DNA from: Methylosinus sp. PW1 | GTDB lineage: Bacteria > Pseudomonadota > Alphaproteobacteria > Rhizobiales > Beijerinckiaceae | DNA: 64,000 bases | Reading direction: 5' to 3' | Assembly (NCBI RefSeq): GCF_000745215.1 | Contig: NZ_JQNK01000007.1 | Span: 1-64,000 of the forward strand | Part shown: piece by piece, positions 19,201 to 26,463 of the stretch | Position numbering within the stretch: the first letter of the stretch is position 1 | How the letters are laid out: each line of letters begins with the position of its first letter | Notes under the pieces: generated by a model | Seen by the model: only the letters and a program-made list of their open reading frames with translations | Told to the model about the DNA's origin: nothing | Databases searched by the model: none | Made by a program: the position numbers and the translations under genes

Positions 19201-19350
19201 AAGCGTATGCGGCGGGGCGAGCTCGACGCGCGCGCAGAGACCGGCGTCATCGACGAATTGGCGGACGAGCTGGCCGATGCGCGCGGAATCGGCGCAAAGC
19301 TTCGATATGAAGATAGCGGCTCGACGTTCATCGCAGCGGCGGCTCAATAG
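16297..19350 (+). CDS. dotO: DotO/IcmB (TraU) VirB4-like ATPase
   Basis: A 1017-aa cytoplasmic ATPase, the usual length for DotO/IcmB/TraU (about 1010 aa). A long N-terminal domain is followed by a Walker A at about residues 481-489 (APPRSGKSVLANT); a Walker B-like hydrophobic stretch (ARIIVMDLAEVA) lies near residue 730. DotO assembles with DotB at the base of the machine and energises transfer. Start is ATG four bases after icmJ, with GAGGAGATAGAAC upstream. The gene closes the first rightward gene group before the hydrolase insertion. Confidence 0.92.
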   Translation: MLQWISRGLAAMSLMAKQPLASFCDIEASHGDALVTKHGDYVSFLRLGGMRRMSTRADIDRLANAMRIDISGTLENRGHAIVGWYASDPDLAAVEIERVNMSACREIAKEIGLELGDIFEERKKLWTGMMRWEAAYFILWTRATTLTKEERKQMKEEQAASAKKCPNIGDAQKFHLRSDVMAARHTGFVSRVVSSLKGLDVAATEISAHDALVVAREAMYRETVGSGWRPTLVGDAFRPRWPDEKDERPILETLMWPAIRDLFFDSDAIVHDGQRVEIGLYDYGCVDMTMGPEDPRPFVELSSRLGQDRVPWRVSFVIEGGGNSDMLLKSAGAQFLWMFPSNRDITRAFEHLKRERENNNHIAVRLRASFATWAPFGEVGKLRLRLSTLKQRLEAWGNCRGTTVIGDPLEGVMGSVPGLALASTAPPSVALIGDVLAMLPWGRTASPWDRGSVLFRQPNGAMWPYDPSGGSKRPQVLDTFVAPPRSGKSVLANTINLGLCLSSVALGAVGAKLPLIGKVDIGDSAEGFVLLVQEALGPQRRHEAIYTRMQFAQGFEFNVFDLQVGCAYPLPLEKAFLQNFLALITLPPDQSTPFEGMNQMIGIVIDEAYRLCTDVPGASPKRYRRGVEPLIDAAIERHGVELHHDEPHWRDVVQALYAVGDYRLAEVAQRHAVPVLEDLVGAARTDQVKDMFGKLTIAMTAEQASDLFERYIYDVIRKFPTLNSPTRLDFGAARIIVMDLAEVAPTGSAAANRQTEMMYMLARHIIARNFFLKPDYLPFVPAEARGFHQPRFQEIYESVKRLDYDEWHRTQGSPQVRAQAELDVREGPKHNVQLGFASQRLSDMGDAIVSQSTGRFVLRAGDDAEAEEIVQRFNLSEASADIVRHRLHGPGPAGAPFLAVLQADNAKYEQMLVNTLGPIELWALSTTPGDRALRNRLYDRIGFREALRRLARIFPGGSAEKEIEERKAKRMRRGELDARAETGVIDELADELADARGIGAKLRYEDSGSTFIAAAAQ

Positions 19351-19502
19351 CTCTCCGCCGCGTCGAGCGCTACGCGTCAAAGGGCGATGCAACAGAGATT
19401 GACAAAAATTTGCCACTCCCCATGGCTTAGTTGGTTGGTCCTTGAGCGAGCAAGAACCGAGCGGTGTTCGAGCTTCAGCGTTTTGCCTTCTAGTTTCGTA
19501 GA

Positions 19503-20531
19503 ATGAGGAATCCGAATTTGTCTAGAGCAATTAAACGCTGGGTTCTGCGTGGAGCCGCCGGCACAATCGGAGTGCTTGCAACGTTAGCACTTGTAGGAAG
19601 CGTATATCAGCACCGCGCGACAAAGGCCGATTTCAACAAAATGAACGCTCCAGGGCAGCTCATTTCTGTCGGCAAGCAAACCTTTCATATCCACTGCAGC
19701 GGCGAAGGCTCCATCGCCGTCATTCTCGAAGGTGGCGCAGGTACGACCACGCAAGCTTGGGCTTGGATACAGCCCGAAATATCAAAACGGACTCGTGTCT
19801 GTTCGTACGATCGTGCGGGTTACGGTTGGAGCACCCCATCCGAGCAGCCTATGGACGCCTTGAACACGAGCCGAAAGCTTCACGATTTGCTCAGAGCTGC
19901 AAATATTCCTTCTCCATACATTCTCGTGGGTCATTCCATAGGTGGCGCCTATGCACGAATGTTCACTGCAAACTACACCGACGAAGTCGCAGGGTTATTT
20001 CTGATCGACGCCACCAGTCCTGCCGTTCTGGATACCTACGCGGAAGTCGGACTGCCGAAGGTCGAAGACTGGACACCTTGGAGCTTGAGGGTATTTCCAT
20101 ATCTCGCCTATGTCGGCGGAATGCGCCTGTTGGTCGCGCTCGGAATTTTCGATCTTGCGAAGGGACTTCCGGCAGATGCTGAGGTGATCGCGAATGCGTT
20201 TCTGTCGACCCCTGAGCACATTAGAATGACAATCGCAGAGTACGCCGCCCTGTCGGAGACTCTCAAGCAAATTCGAGCGCTCCAACCGCATCCGTCTCTT
20301 CCTGTCGCTATCGTGTCAGCCGCCCGCTTTCCTGGCTTGGATAAAGCAACAGAGGCGGCCTTCGTCGATTGGCATCACAAACAACAGAAAGCGTGGCTCC
20401 GAATATCATCGACCTGTTCATTTCGAATAGTCGACGGTTCTGACCATGTTTCTCTCGTGACGAGCGAAGCCTTCGCCCACGAAATTGCAGTCAATATCCT
20501 GGAGATGGTCGAGGCGGTAAGCAAGCCTTGA
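19503..20531 (+). CDS. alpha/beta-fold hydrolase, cargo gene inside the transfer operon
   Basis: A 342-aa protein with an N-terminal membrane anchor or signal helix (residues about 17-38) and an alpha/beta hydrolase domain. The oxyanion motif EGGAGTTTQAW is near residue 77, the conserved SYDRAGYGWS near 100, the nucleophile elbow GHSIGG near 142, and the C-terminal His near VDGSDHVS at about 318. The catalytic triad appears intact. Substrate cannot be inferred. Base composition and codon choice are visibly more AT-rich than its neighbours, and it separates dotO from dotD with 150 and 270 bases of flank. That suggests an inserted gene with its own promoter. Confidence 0.85.
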   Translation: MRNPNLSRAIKRWVLRGAAGTIGVLATLALVGSVYQHRATKADFNKMNAPGQLISVGKQTFHIHCSGEGSIAVILEGGAGTTTQAWAWIQPEISKRTRVCSYDRAGYGWSTPSEQPMDALNTSRKLHDLLRAANIPSPYILVGHSIGGAYARMFTANYTDEVAGLFLIDATSPAVLDTYAEVGLPKVEDWTPWSLRVFPYLAYVGGMRLLVALGIFDLAKGLPADAEVIANAFLSTPEHIRMTIAEYAALSETLKQIRALQPHPSLPVAIVSAARFPGLDKATEAAFVDWHHKQQKAWLRISSTCSFRIVDGSDHVSLVTSEAFAHEIAVNILEMVEAVSKP

Positions 20532-20801
20532 TCCCAGCCGAAGCCGCTCGTTCGTCGAATCGGGGAAGGTATCCCCAACCATCCGCATTCCTTTTTTCGT
20601 CTTCTCGTTACCTTCCGGAGGCCTATCAGTTGGCGCCGAAAAGTCGATGCTGACTGAGCTATTGAGGGCGTGAAGAGTCCGTTCCGACGTCGGAAGCGGG
20701 GATTCGAGCTGGGGCATGACTCGAACGTGAGATCATTTGAAATTCGCGCAACGCACGCGGAAAATCTATGTGGATCGATTTGATGGTCGAGGAGGGTCGC
20801 C

Positions 20802-21017
20802 ATGCCCAGCCTGCGCACCCCGCTTCGTCCCAATGGCGTCGTCATGTTCGGCTCGGGGACGCGCGACGTCGCTCGAATCGAACATCGCGGCGCTCTCGAT
20901 CTCGATAACGCCGAATCGATCGCGATCGCCGACGAGGCCGAACTGCGGCGTCTCATCATAGGCCGGTTCAAGCGGTCGAGACTTCATCGTCATTCGCGCC
21001 GACGCCGAATAGCGTGA
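20802..21017 (+). CDS. possible small protein upstream of dotD
   Basis: A 71-aa open frame whose ATG is preceded by a strong GAGGAGGG site 5 bases upstream; it ends 27 bases before dotD. The product is acidic in the middle (LDNAESIAIADEAELRRL) with a very basic tail. No family was recognised. An open frame also covers it on the opposite strand, so coding status is uncertain. Confidence 0.35.
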   Translation: MPSLRTPLRPNGVVMFGSGTRDVARIEHRGALDLDNAESIAIADEAELRRLIIGRFKRSRLHRHSRRRRIA

Positions 21018-21044
21018 TCGCGCAAAAAATATGGAGCTGATCAC

Positions 21045-21512
21045 ATGAGCGCCAACTATCTATGTCGCGGTCTCGTCGTTCTATTGGCAACATGCTCTCT
21101 TGGCGGCTGCGCGCATGATGTTCCGACCACGGTCGATGTCTCTGGGATGCCGAATGCGGAGATAGCGCTCCGACGAAGCGTCGACCACGTCGATAGCGAG
21201 ATGGGCGAGCTCGGTCGCATGCACCCAGCTCCGCGTCAGGGTCCGGCCGTCGTGCCCGCCGAGCTGCAGAAAATCGTCGCCTTCGAATGGGAAGGACCAA
21301 TCGAGGGGGCGGTGGAAAAGCTCGCCGGCGAGGTCGGATACGAGGTCGTCGTCGACTCCGCCTTCAATGTCCAAACGGTGTCGATCGGCGTCAAATCCGG
21401 GCCTCGCCGCGTCTACGAGATTTTCCAGGCCATCGGCCGCGCCGCCGGCGACCGCGCGACCGTGCAGGTCGACGCGCAACATCATCGCATACAGGTGATC
21501 TATCATGTCTAA
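21045..21512 (+). CDS. dotD: DotD (TraH) outer-membrane lipoprotein
   Basis: A 155-aa lipoprotein. The signal peptide has a lipobox LGGC at about residue 22. The C-terminal domain (about 75-155) shows the family pattern EWEGPIEGAVEKLAGEVGYE with a following beta-strand (SIGVKS). DotD and DotC recruit DotH to form the outer-membrane ring. Length matches the family (about 160 aa). The end overlaps dotC by eight bases. Confidence 0.82.
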   Translation: MSANYLCRGLVVLLATCSLGGCAHDVPTTVDVSGMPNAEIALRRSVDHVDSEMGELGRMHPAPRQGPAVVPAELQKIVAFEWEGPIEGAVEKLAGEVGYEVVVDSAFNVQTVSIGVKSGPRRVYEIFQAIGRAAGDRATVQVDAQHHRIQVIYHV

Positions 21513-22464
21513 GCCCTTCCATAAGCTCGTCTCGACAATCCTGGCCACGACCCTTCTCGCCTCCGCGGCTTTCGCCGACGGCGCGATCAAGGTCTATCCT
21601 GTCCCTCCGGCTCCTTCGCCCGCGGAGATCGACGCGGCGGCGCATGTTCTCGGCAATCCGTTGAACAAGCCGATCACCGGAGCGGCGCAGGAGCCGGCGG
21701 TCGTCGGAGGCGAACGGCCGCCGTCGCTCGAGGCGCTGCAGGCGGTGCGCGCCGGGCGCGGCGATCTCGGGCTCGGGCTGGAGCCGGGGCGAGAGGACAC
21801 GCTTTATTCGGCCGCGCTGAGCTTCGGAGCGCAGGGCGGCCTCGCGGCGCGGTCTTTCGCGATCAATGACATGTTGCGTCGCTATGAGGCGACGCTCGAC
21901 AAGAGTTATGATTTCAGCTCGGTGGTGCTGCCGCTCGGCGGCGGCCGGACCCTGCTGCGTCCGCCGGTCGTGACCCAGGGACAGCTCGCCTTCGCGCTTG
22001 GCGACAATGCGCAGGTCGCCCGCGAGACGGACTGCGTCTATCAGATCACGCGCGAAGCGCAGCTCGCCTCCGCCCCGCCGAATTGGCGCGGCTATCTCGT
22101 CCGCAATTGGAAAGCCCCGACGCGGCCGCACGACGCCGTGTTGCCGCGCACCGAGCAAGAGGCCGCCTATTGGAGCAAATGGGTGGCCGAAGGATGGGCG
22201 CAGGGAGAGAAGCAGGCGGTGGAGATTTTTCTCTCCGACCTAGGTCGCCTGCAGCGCGACATCGTCGGCATGGCCCGGTTCCGCGTGCTGCTGCGCGCCG
22301 GATTGGTCGAGCACCCGAAGGTCGCCTTCCAGAACAGCATCGTGAATGGCGGCCGCGACGAGCTTCGCGCCGGCGATCGGATCGTCCGCATCACCGATCA
22401 GCCCGGGCTGCAGGCCGACGCGCGTCGCTGGGCGCCCAAGCGCCACGGGCCGTGTCCGAAGTGA
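21505..22464 (+). CDS. dotC: DotC (TraI of IncI) outer-membrane complex protein
   Basis: A 319-aa exported protein with the DotC core: SFGAQGGLAARSFAI near residue 110, LDKSYDFSSV near 130, then LLRPPVVTQGQ near 150, and a C-terminal half with W-rich segments (NWRGYLVRNW). The signal peptide ends in AFA-D and carries no lipobox cysteine, unlike Legionella DotC, so this one may not be lipidated. It is translationally coupled to dotD and precedes dotB. Confidence 0.85.
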   Translation: MSKPFHKLVSTILATTLLASAAFADGAIKVYPVPPAPSPAEIDAAAHVLGNPLNKPITGAAQEPAVVGGERPPSLEALQAVRAGRGDLGLGLEPGREDTLYSAALSFGAQGGLAARSFAINDMLRRYEATLDKSYDFSSVVLPLGGGRTLLRPPVVTQGQLAFALGDNAQVARETDCVYQITREAQLASAPPNWRGYLVRNWKAPTRPHDAVLPRTEQEAAYWSKWVAEGWAQGEKQAVEIFLSDLGRLQRDIVGMARFRVLLRAGLVEHPKVAFQNSIVNGGRDELRAGDRIVRITDQPGLQADARRWAPKRHGPCPK

Positions 22465-22510
22465 CGTCGGACTGATTTCCGTGAGCATTTGAACGACGCA
22501 GGAGGACGTT

Positions 22511-23641
22511 GTGGTCGACAAAACTTGGGACAGTGCGGGACTTTCCTGGGTGGCGGATCCACGAAAGAGCGCGCCGGCCTTGGATTCTCTGCTCACCTGG
22601 GCCTATCGCTCGGGAGCCTCGCGCATTTCCTTTCAGACCGCGCACTGTCCTTGGCTGAGGATCTATGGCCGCAATCGCAAGATCGGCGACACGACGCTCG
22701 ACGAGGCGGAGATCGCGCTTATCGTCAATCATCTCTATGGCGCCGACGGCATGGCGCGGCTGCAGGGCGGCGGCGCGCTCGACACGACCTATGAGATCGC
22801 CGTGAGCCGCACCGAACGGCTTCGCTACCGTCTCAATGTCACCTCGACGCGCAGCAGCCGCCGGCTCGGCGTCAATATCGTGCTGCGTCCGATTCCGGGA
22901 TTGCCGCCGTCGCTGGAAGAGCAGCTGGTCGAGCCGGGGATCATGGAGGAGTTCCGCCCCCGAAACGGCATGGTCATCGTGTCGGGCGGCACGGGCTCGG
23001 GAAAGTCCACGCTGATCGCCGGCATGACCATCGCCAAGCTCCTCGACCCGAATGGCCACTATGACATCGTGGAAGGCGCTGCCCCAGTTGAATTTCTGCT
23101 CGATCGCGTCAAGAGCCCGAGCTCGACGATCAATCAGAGCGAGATCCCGCGCGACCTGCCGACCTTCGAAGAGTTCATTCGGGGCTGCATGCGCCGCGAG
23201 CCGACCGACATCATTGTCGGCGAGTGTCGCGAGACTGCGACGATGAGCGCCGCCATTCAGGCGGCGATCTCCGGGCACACGCTGACGACCACGATCCACG
23301 CCAATGACGTCGCGCTGACGATGCAGCGCATCGCGAGCCTCTGCCCCTTGGCCGAGCGCGAGAATTTGATCAGCGCCGTCGCGCAGTCGCTGCGGCTCGT
23401 CGTCACTCAGAGGCTGACGCCGTCCCTGGACGGCAAACGCACGGCGCTGCGCGAGTTCCTGGCCTTCGATCGAAAGCTGCGCAATCGCTTTCTCGAGACG
23501 GACCCGACGCAATGGCCGGGCCTGACGCGCCGCGCCATCGAAGAGCAGGGACAGTCTTTTGCGCAGGCGATCGATAATGCCTTGCGGGATGGCCGCATCA
23601 GCGAGGAGACGGCGGCGCACGAATTGAGGGAGGAAGGCTGA
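22511..23641 (+). CDS. dotB: DotB (TraJ) secretion ATPase
   Basis: A 376-aa VirB11/PilT-type hexameric ATPase, the length of DotB. Walker A GGTGSGKST is at about residues 158-166. The Asp box lies near DIVEGAAPVEF (about 192), the Walker B-like DIIVGECRE near 233, and the His box GHTLTTTIHAND near 253. GTG start with GGAGGA 5 bases upstream. The stop overlaps the icmT start by one base. It cooperates with DotO. Confidence 0.92.
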   Translation: MVDKTWDSAGLSWVADPRKSAPALDSLLTWAYRSGASRISFQTAHCPWLRIYGRNRKIGDTTLDEAEIALIVNHLYGADGMARLQGGGALDTTYEIAVSRTERLRYRLNVTSTRSSRRLGVNIVLRPIPGLPPSLEEQLVEPGIMEEFRPRNGMVIVSGGTGSGKSTLIAGMTIAKLLDPNGHYDIVEGAAPVEFLLDRVKSPSSTINQSEIPRDLPTFEEFIRGCMRREPTDIIVGECRETATMSAAIQAAISGHTLTTTIHANDVALTMQRIASLCPLAERENLISAVAQSLRLVVTQRLTPSLDGKRTALREFLAFDRKLRNRFLETDPTQWPGLTRRAIEEQGQSFAQAIDNALRDGRISEETAAHELREEG

Positions 23642-23889
23642 TGTGGCGGAACACCGCTCTACCGACGCGGATCTTGTTTCTGGATGGGCGCGCCTGCCTG
23701 CCCCTGCTGGTCTTCGTCGTCTATTGGAGCTGGCTCACTTTCTACATAGCGATCGGCGGCATGACCTTTTTCATTGTCGTCAGCTGGGCCGGCCTCACGG
23801 TTTCGTCGGTGTTGCGGCTGCTGCGGCGCATGCTGATCGGGCCGATCCGAACCGCCGTTCCGACCTGGAAGCGCAGGAGGTCGGCATGA
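23641..23889 (+). CDS. icmT: IcmT (TraK)-like small membrane protein
   Basis: An 82-aa protein with the IcmT/TraK layout: W-R-x-T-A-LPTRILFLDGRA, then two adjacent membrane helices (residues about 20-35 and 38-55), and a basic tail GPIRTAVPTWKRRR. Family length is about 85 aa. It overlaps dotB by one base and the IcmS-like gene by four (ATGA), in the canonical dotD-dotC-dotB-icmT-icmS order. Confidence 0.8.
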   Translation: MWRNTALPTRILFLDGRACLPLLVFVVYWSWLTFYIAIGGMTFFIVVSWAGLTVSSVLRLLRRMLIGPIRTAVPTWKRRRSA

Positions 23890-24284
23890 TCCTGGATATA
23901 GGGGATGTGGAGGCTGTGCTCGAGAAGCTTCTGCGGAAAGGCGGGCGGCCGGTGCTGTTCGAAGGCGTGACCGTACCTTTCGACAGCGCAGCCGCGGCGG
24001 ATGGATTGCTGCCCCTGTTCCTGCTGACGGGCGAAGCCTTGTGGCGCGAGGTCAAGGGCGAGGGCTTCGGACTGACGACGCAGCCCGACGAAGGGGCTCT
24101 CCTCGGCTATCGCCTCGCCGTGATCGACGCCGGATCATTCACAATGGCGATGTTGGCGACGATGGAGGCGATCTCGCAGGCATGCGGGCCGAACGGGATC
24201 GTGGTGGAGAAGCTCGGTGACGTCTGGGCGGCCTCGAACGAACGCTTCGAGACCGATCGGCGAGGTAAGGAACAGCGGCAATGA
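23886..24284 (+). CDS. icmS: IcmS-like T4BSS chaperone
   Basis: A 132-aa soluble acidic protein starting at the ATG that overlaps the icmT stop. By eye it lines up with IcmS: a VPFDSAAAADGLLPLF segment against the remembered SFDEVFSETGLLP; GEGFGL against GYGLG; EGALLGYRLAV against EGALLGIRV; and a C-terminal run ending in CGPNG against a GGPS-like end. IcmS with IcmW forms an adaptor that binds DotL and delivers effectors in Legionella and Coxiella. The gene is directly downstream of icmT, as in Legionella. The match was made from memory, so a profile search would settle it. Confidence 0.75.
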   Translation: MILDIGDVEAVLEKLLRKGGRPVLFEGVTVPFDSAAAADGLLPLFLLTGEALWREVKGEGFGLTTQPDEGALLGYRLAVIDAGSFTMAMLATMEAISQACGPNGIVVEKLGDVWAASNERFETDRRGKEQRQ

Positions 24285-24817
24285 GACGGTTTTTCTTACT
24301 TCTTGCTTTCTCGACCATGGCGAGCAGCGGACCGGCGCGCGCCGCGGACGATCTGGCGAAAGGCGCCTACGTCAAGGAGTGCATCGACGCCGCCTCGAAG
24401 ACGCATTCGATTCCCGCCGAGATCCTGCTGATCCTTCTGAATGTCGAGAATGGGCGGCTCGGGAAAGTGAGCCAGAACACGAACGACACTGTCGACATCG
24501 GGCCGATGCAGGTGAACCAGATTTGGGTGCCGAAGCTGGCTGCACATTGGCGCGCGTCGCCAGAGGCGACTTATCGCGCTCTGCGCGACGAATTCTGCGC
24601 CAATGTCGAAGGCGGCGCCTGGATCCTGCGACAGGCGCTCGACGAGGCGGACGGCGATCTCTGGGAGGGGATCGGGCTCTATCATTCACACAATGAACGA
24701 CACAAGGCCACCTACCGCCGCCTGGTCCTGGCGCAAGGCCGACGTCTGCAACGCGAGGCCGCCGCAGAGACGGGCTCGACAGAGAGAGGCGCGGCCGTCA
24801 CCCGAGGAGGGAGGTGA
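24281..24817 (+). CDS. lytic transglycosylase of the transfer system (VirB1-like)
   Basis: A 178-aa exported SLT-type peptidoglycan lyase. The signal peptide ends in ARA-A near residue 22. The catalytic Glu lies in LNVENG near residue 56, followed by DIGPMQVNQ near 71 and GIGLYHSHN near 132, the normal SLT motif order. It would open the cell wall locally for the secretion channel. Overlaps of four bases with the icmS-like gene and one base with dotM show tight coupling. Confidence 0.88.
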   Translation: MRRFFLLLAFSTMASSGPARAADDLAKGAYVKECIDAASKTHSIPAEILLILLNVENGRLGKVSQNTNDTVDIGPMQVNQIWVPKLAAHWRASPEATYRALRDEFCANVEGGAWILRQALDEADGDLWEGIGLYHSHNERHKATYRRLVLAQGRRLQREAAAETGSTERGAAVTRGGR

Positions 24818-25950
24818 TGTCCGTGTCGCACGCGTCACAGGGCAATGTGAGCGACGGCGCCGCGTTCTTGATGAGCGTCGCCGTCTTCGTCGTCGGAGCC
24901 GGCTTCGGCGGCTGGTATCTCTGGGAGGAGCAGCACGCCGCGATCAGCGCGATCGTCATGCAGGGCCTGCACGGCCAGATGAAGTTCATCCACCTCTTCA
25001 CCGATCGCTATGACGTCGCCGACGCGCAGCTTCTCGCGACCAATCCCGCGACGGTGAAGTTTCCGCAGCTGCTGCGGCTCGCCCGCGAGATCGGGCGCTT
25101 CTTTCTGCTGCCCTCGATCGGCGTCGTTCTGGCCCTCGCCGCGGTGTGCGCGAGCCGCGCCGGGGCGAAGCGCTTTTCCCGGCCGCTCGATCTCGAAGCC
25201 TTGATGCGCGAGCAGCTTCGATCCTTTCGGACGCCCGCCGCCTACGTGCGCAGACATTTGGGGCTCGTCGACATCGACCCGGGCAAGCCGCGTCCCGCCG
25301 ATCGGGCTTTGACCCGCGCCGAATGGATCGAGCGCTGGGCGACGGACGACAAGGGCGCTTTCAATGCGGCAGGAGCGCGGGCGGAGCTGACGCGCCAGCT
25401 CGGCTCGGCCATGCGCGACCCGGCAGAGGCGCCGCCGCATGTTCGCTGCCTATGGGCGGCACTCGCCCTGCATCGGGAGCAGCGCCACGATGAGGGGCGG
25501 CGCTTTCTGGGCGATCTCTCCTCGGCGCTGAGGGCGACGGGCAAGGAAGGCCGGACCGGCCCCGATCGCGCCCTCGCATTCCCGGTCGCCCTGGTCGAGC
25601 GAGCCGATCATTGGCTGGACGACCGAGATTTGCGCTTTCCTTTGGCGGAAACGATATCGGCGCATGGCTTCACCACCACGGCGACGATGAGCGCCCTCCT
25701 CGCCGCGCGCAGGGAAGGCGGCGTTCTCCCGCCTGCGGACTTCGGATTCTTGAAGCTCGTCGATCGGCGACTCTGGTACGCGCTGCATTCCCTGGGCTTT
25801 CCGGCCGATATGTTCGACCCCCTCCTTCACCCGACGCCGCTCGTCGAAGCGATCGGCGCGCGTGACCATTGGGCCGCGGAGCGGATCGCTGGCGCGCCGT
25901 TGCGCGTCGCCTCGATCGATAATGCGCTCGCGGCCATCCGTAAGGTCTGA
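24817..25950 (+). CDS. dotM: DotM/IcmP (TrbA) coupling-complex protein
   Basis: A protein of about 377 aa, equal to Legionella DotM. It has two or three N-terminal membrane helices (residues about 17-38 and 90-108) and a cytoplasmic domain ending in the typical run: HGFTTTATMSALLAARREGG, then PPADFGFLKLVDRRLWYAL, then HWAAERI. DotM binds DotL and supports recruitment of substrates. Start is the ATG overlapping the previous stop (TGATG) with GAGGAGGGAGG upstream; a GTG three bases earlier is the alternative. Confidence 0.85.
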   Translation: MSVSHASQGNVSDGAAFLMSVAVFVVGAGFGGWYLWEEQHAAISAIVMQGLHGQMKFIHLFTDRYDVADAQLLATNPATVKFPQLLRLAREIGRFFLLPSIGVVLALAAVCASRAGAKRFSRPLDLEALMREQLRSFRTPAAYVRRHLGLVDIDPGKPRPADRALTRAEWIERWATDDKGAFNAAGARAELTRQLGSAMRDPAEAPPHVRCLWAALALHREQRHDEGRRFLGDLSSALRATGKEGRTGPDRALAFPVALVERADHWLDDRDLRFPLAETISAHGFTTTATMSALLAARREGGVLPPADFGFLKLVDRRLWYALHSLGFPADMFDPLLHPTPLVEAIGARDHWAAERIAGAPLRVASIDNALAAIRKV

Positions 25951-26015
25951 GGCGCCTTCTCATTCGCGCAGAGCGCCTCGACCATGCGTTTCAGGAAGAA
26001 CCGAGGGAGGTCATG

Positions 26016-26435
26016 ATGGACGAGGCGATTTCCACTGACGAGAAAAGAATCGTTTTCGAAACGCCGCACATTCACATCGACGTGCATGTGCATCTGGACG
26101 GGCCGGTAGGCGTCGCGACCTCGGGGGACCGGCGAGCGCCGATCGCCGCCCCGACGGGCGGAACGAGACGTTCTCTGCTCACGACGCTCGTCGTCGCATT
26201 CGGCGTGTCGGCGGTCGCCTTTTTGGGCTTCCGGGCAGGGAGCGTCTCCTCCGAGCAAAAGCCGCTCGGCGCGAGCCGAGTGGCCGCGTCGCCGGACGCC
26301 GGGGCGTCGTCGGCCGCGCCATTGCCGGACGCTCTCGCTCGCGACCTGCAGCGGCCCCCGCAGATCACGCCCGCTCCGGGGACGCCGGCGGACGCGGGCC
26401 GATCCGGTCCGGCCGCCTTCGGCCTGCAGCAATGA
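26016..26435 (+). CDS. small single-pass membrane protein between dotM and dotL
   Basis: A protein of about 139 aa with a His-rich stretch near residues 20-30 (HIHIDVHVH), one membrane helix at about 55-75 and a Pro/Ala-rich C-terminal tail, probably periplasmic. GGGAGG lies 5 bases before the chosen ATG; another ATG is three bases earlier. No family was recognised. Position in the coupling-protein gene cluster suggests a helper of DotL/DotM. The His-rich segment could bind metal (inference). Confidence 0.6.
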   Translation: MDEAISTDEKRIVFETPHIHIDVHVHLDGPVGVATSGDRRAPIAAPTGGTRRSLLTTLVVAFGVSAVAFLGFRAGSVSSEQKPLGASRVAASPDAGASSAAPLPDALARDLQRPPQITPAPGTPADAGRSGPAAFGLQQ

Positions 26436-26463
26436 CGCCAAGGTCGGCGACACGGAGGGCGGC

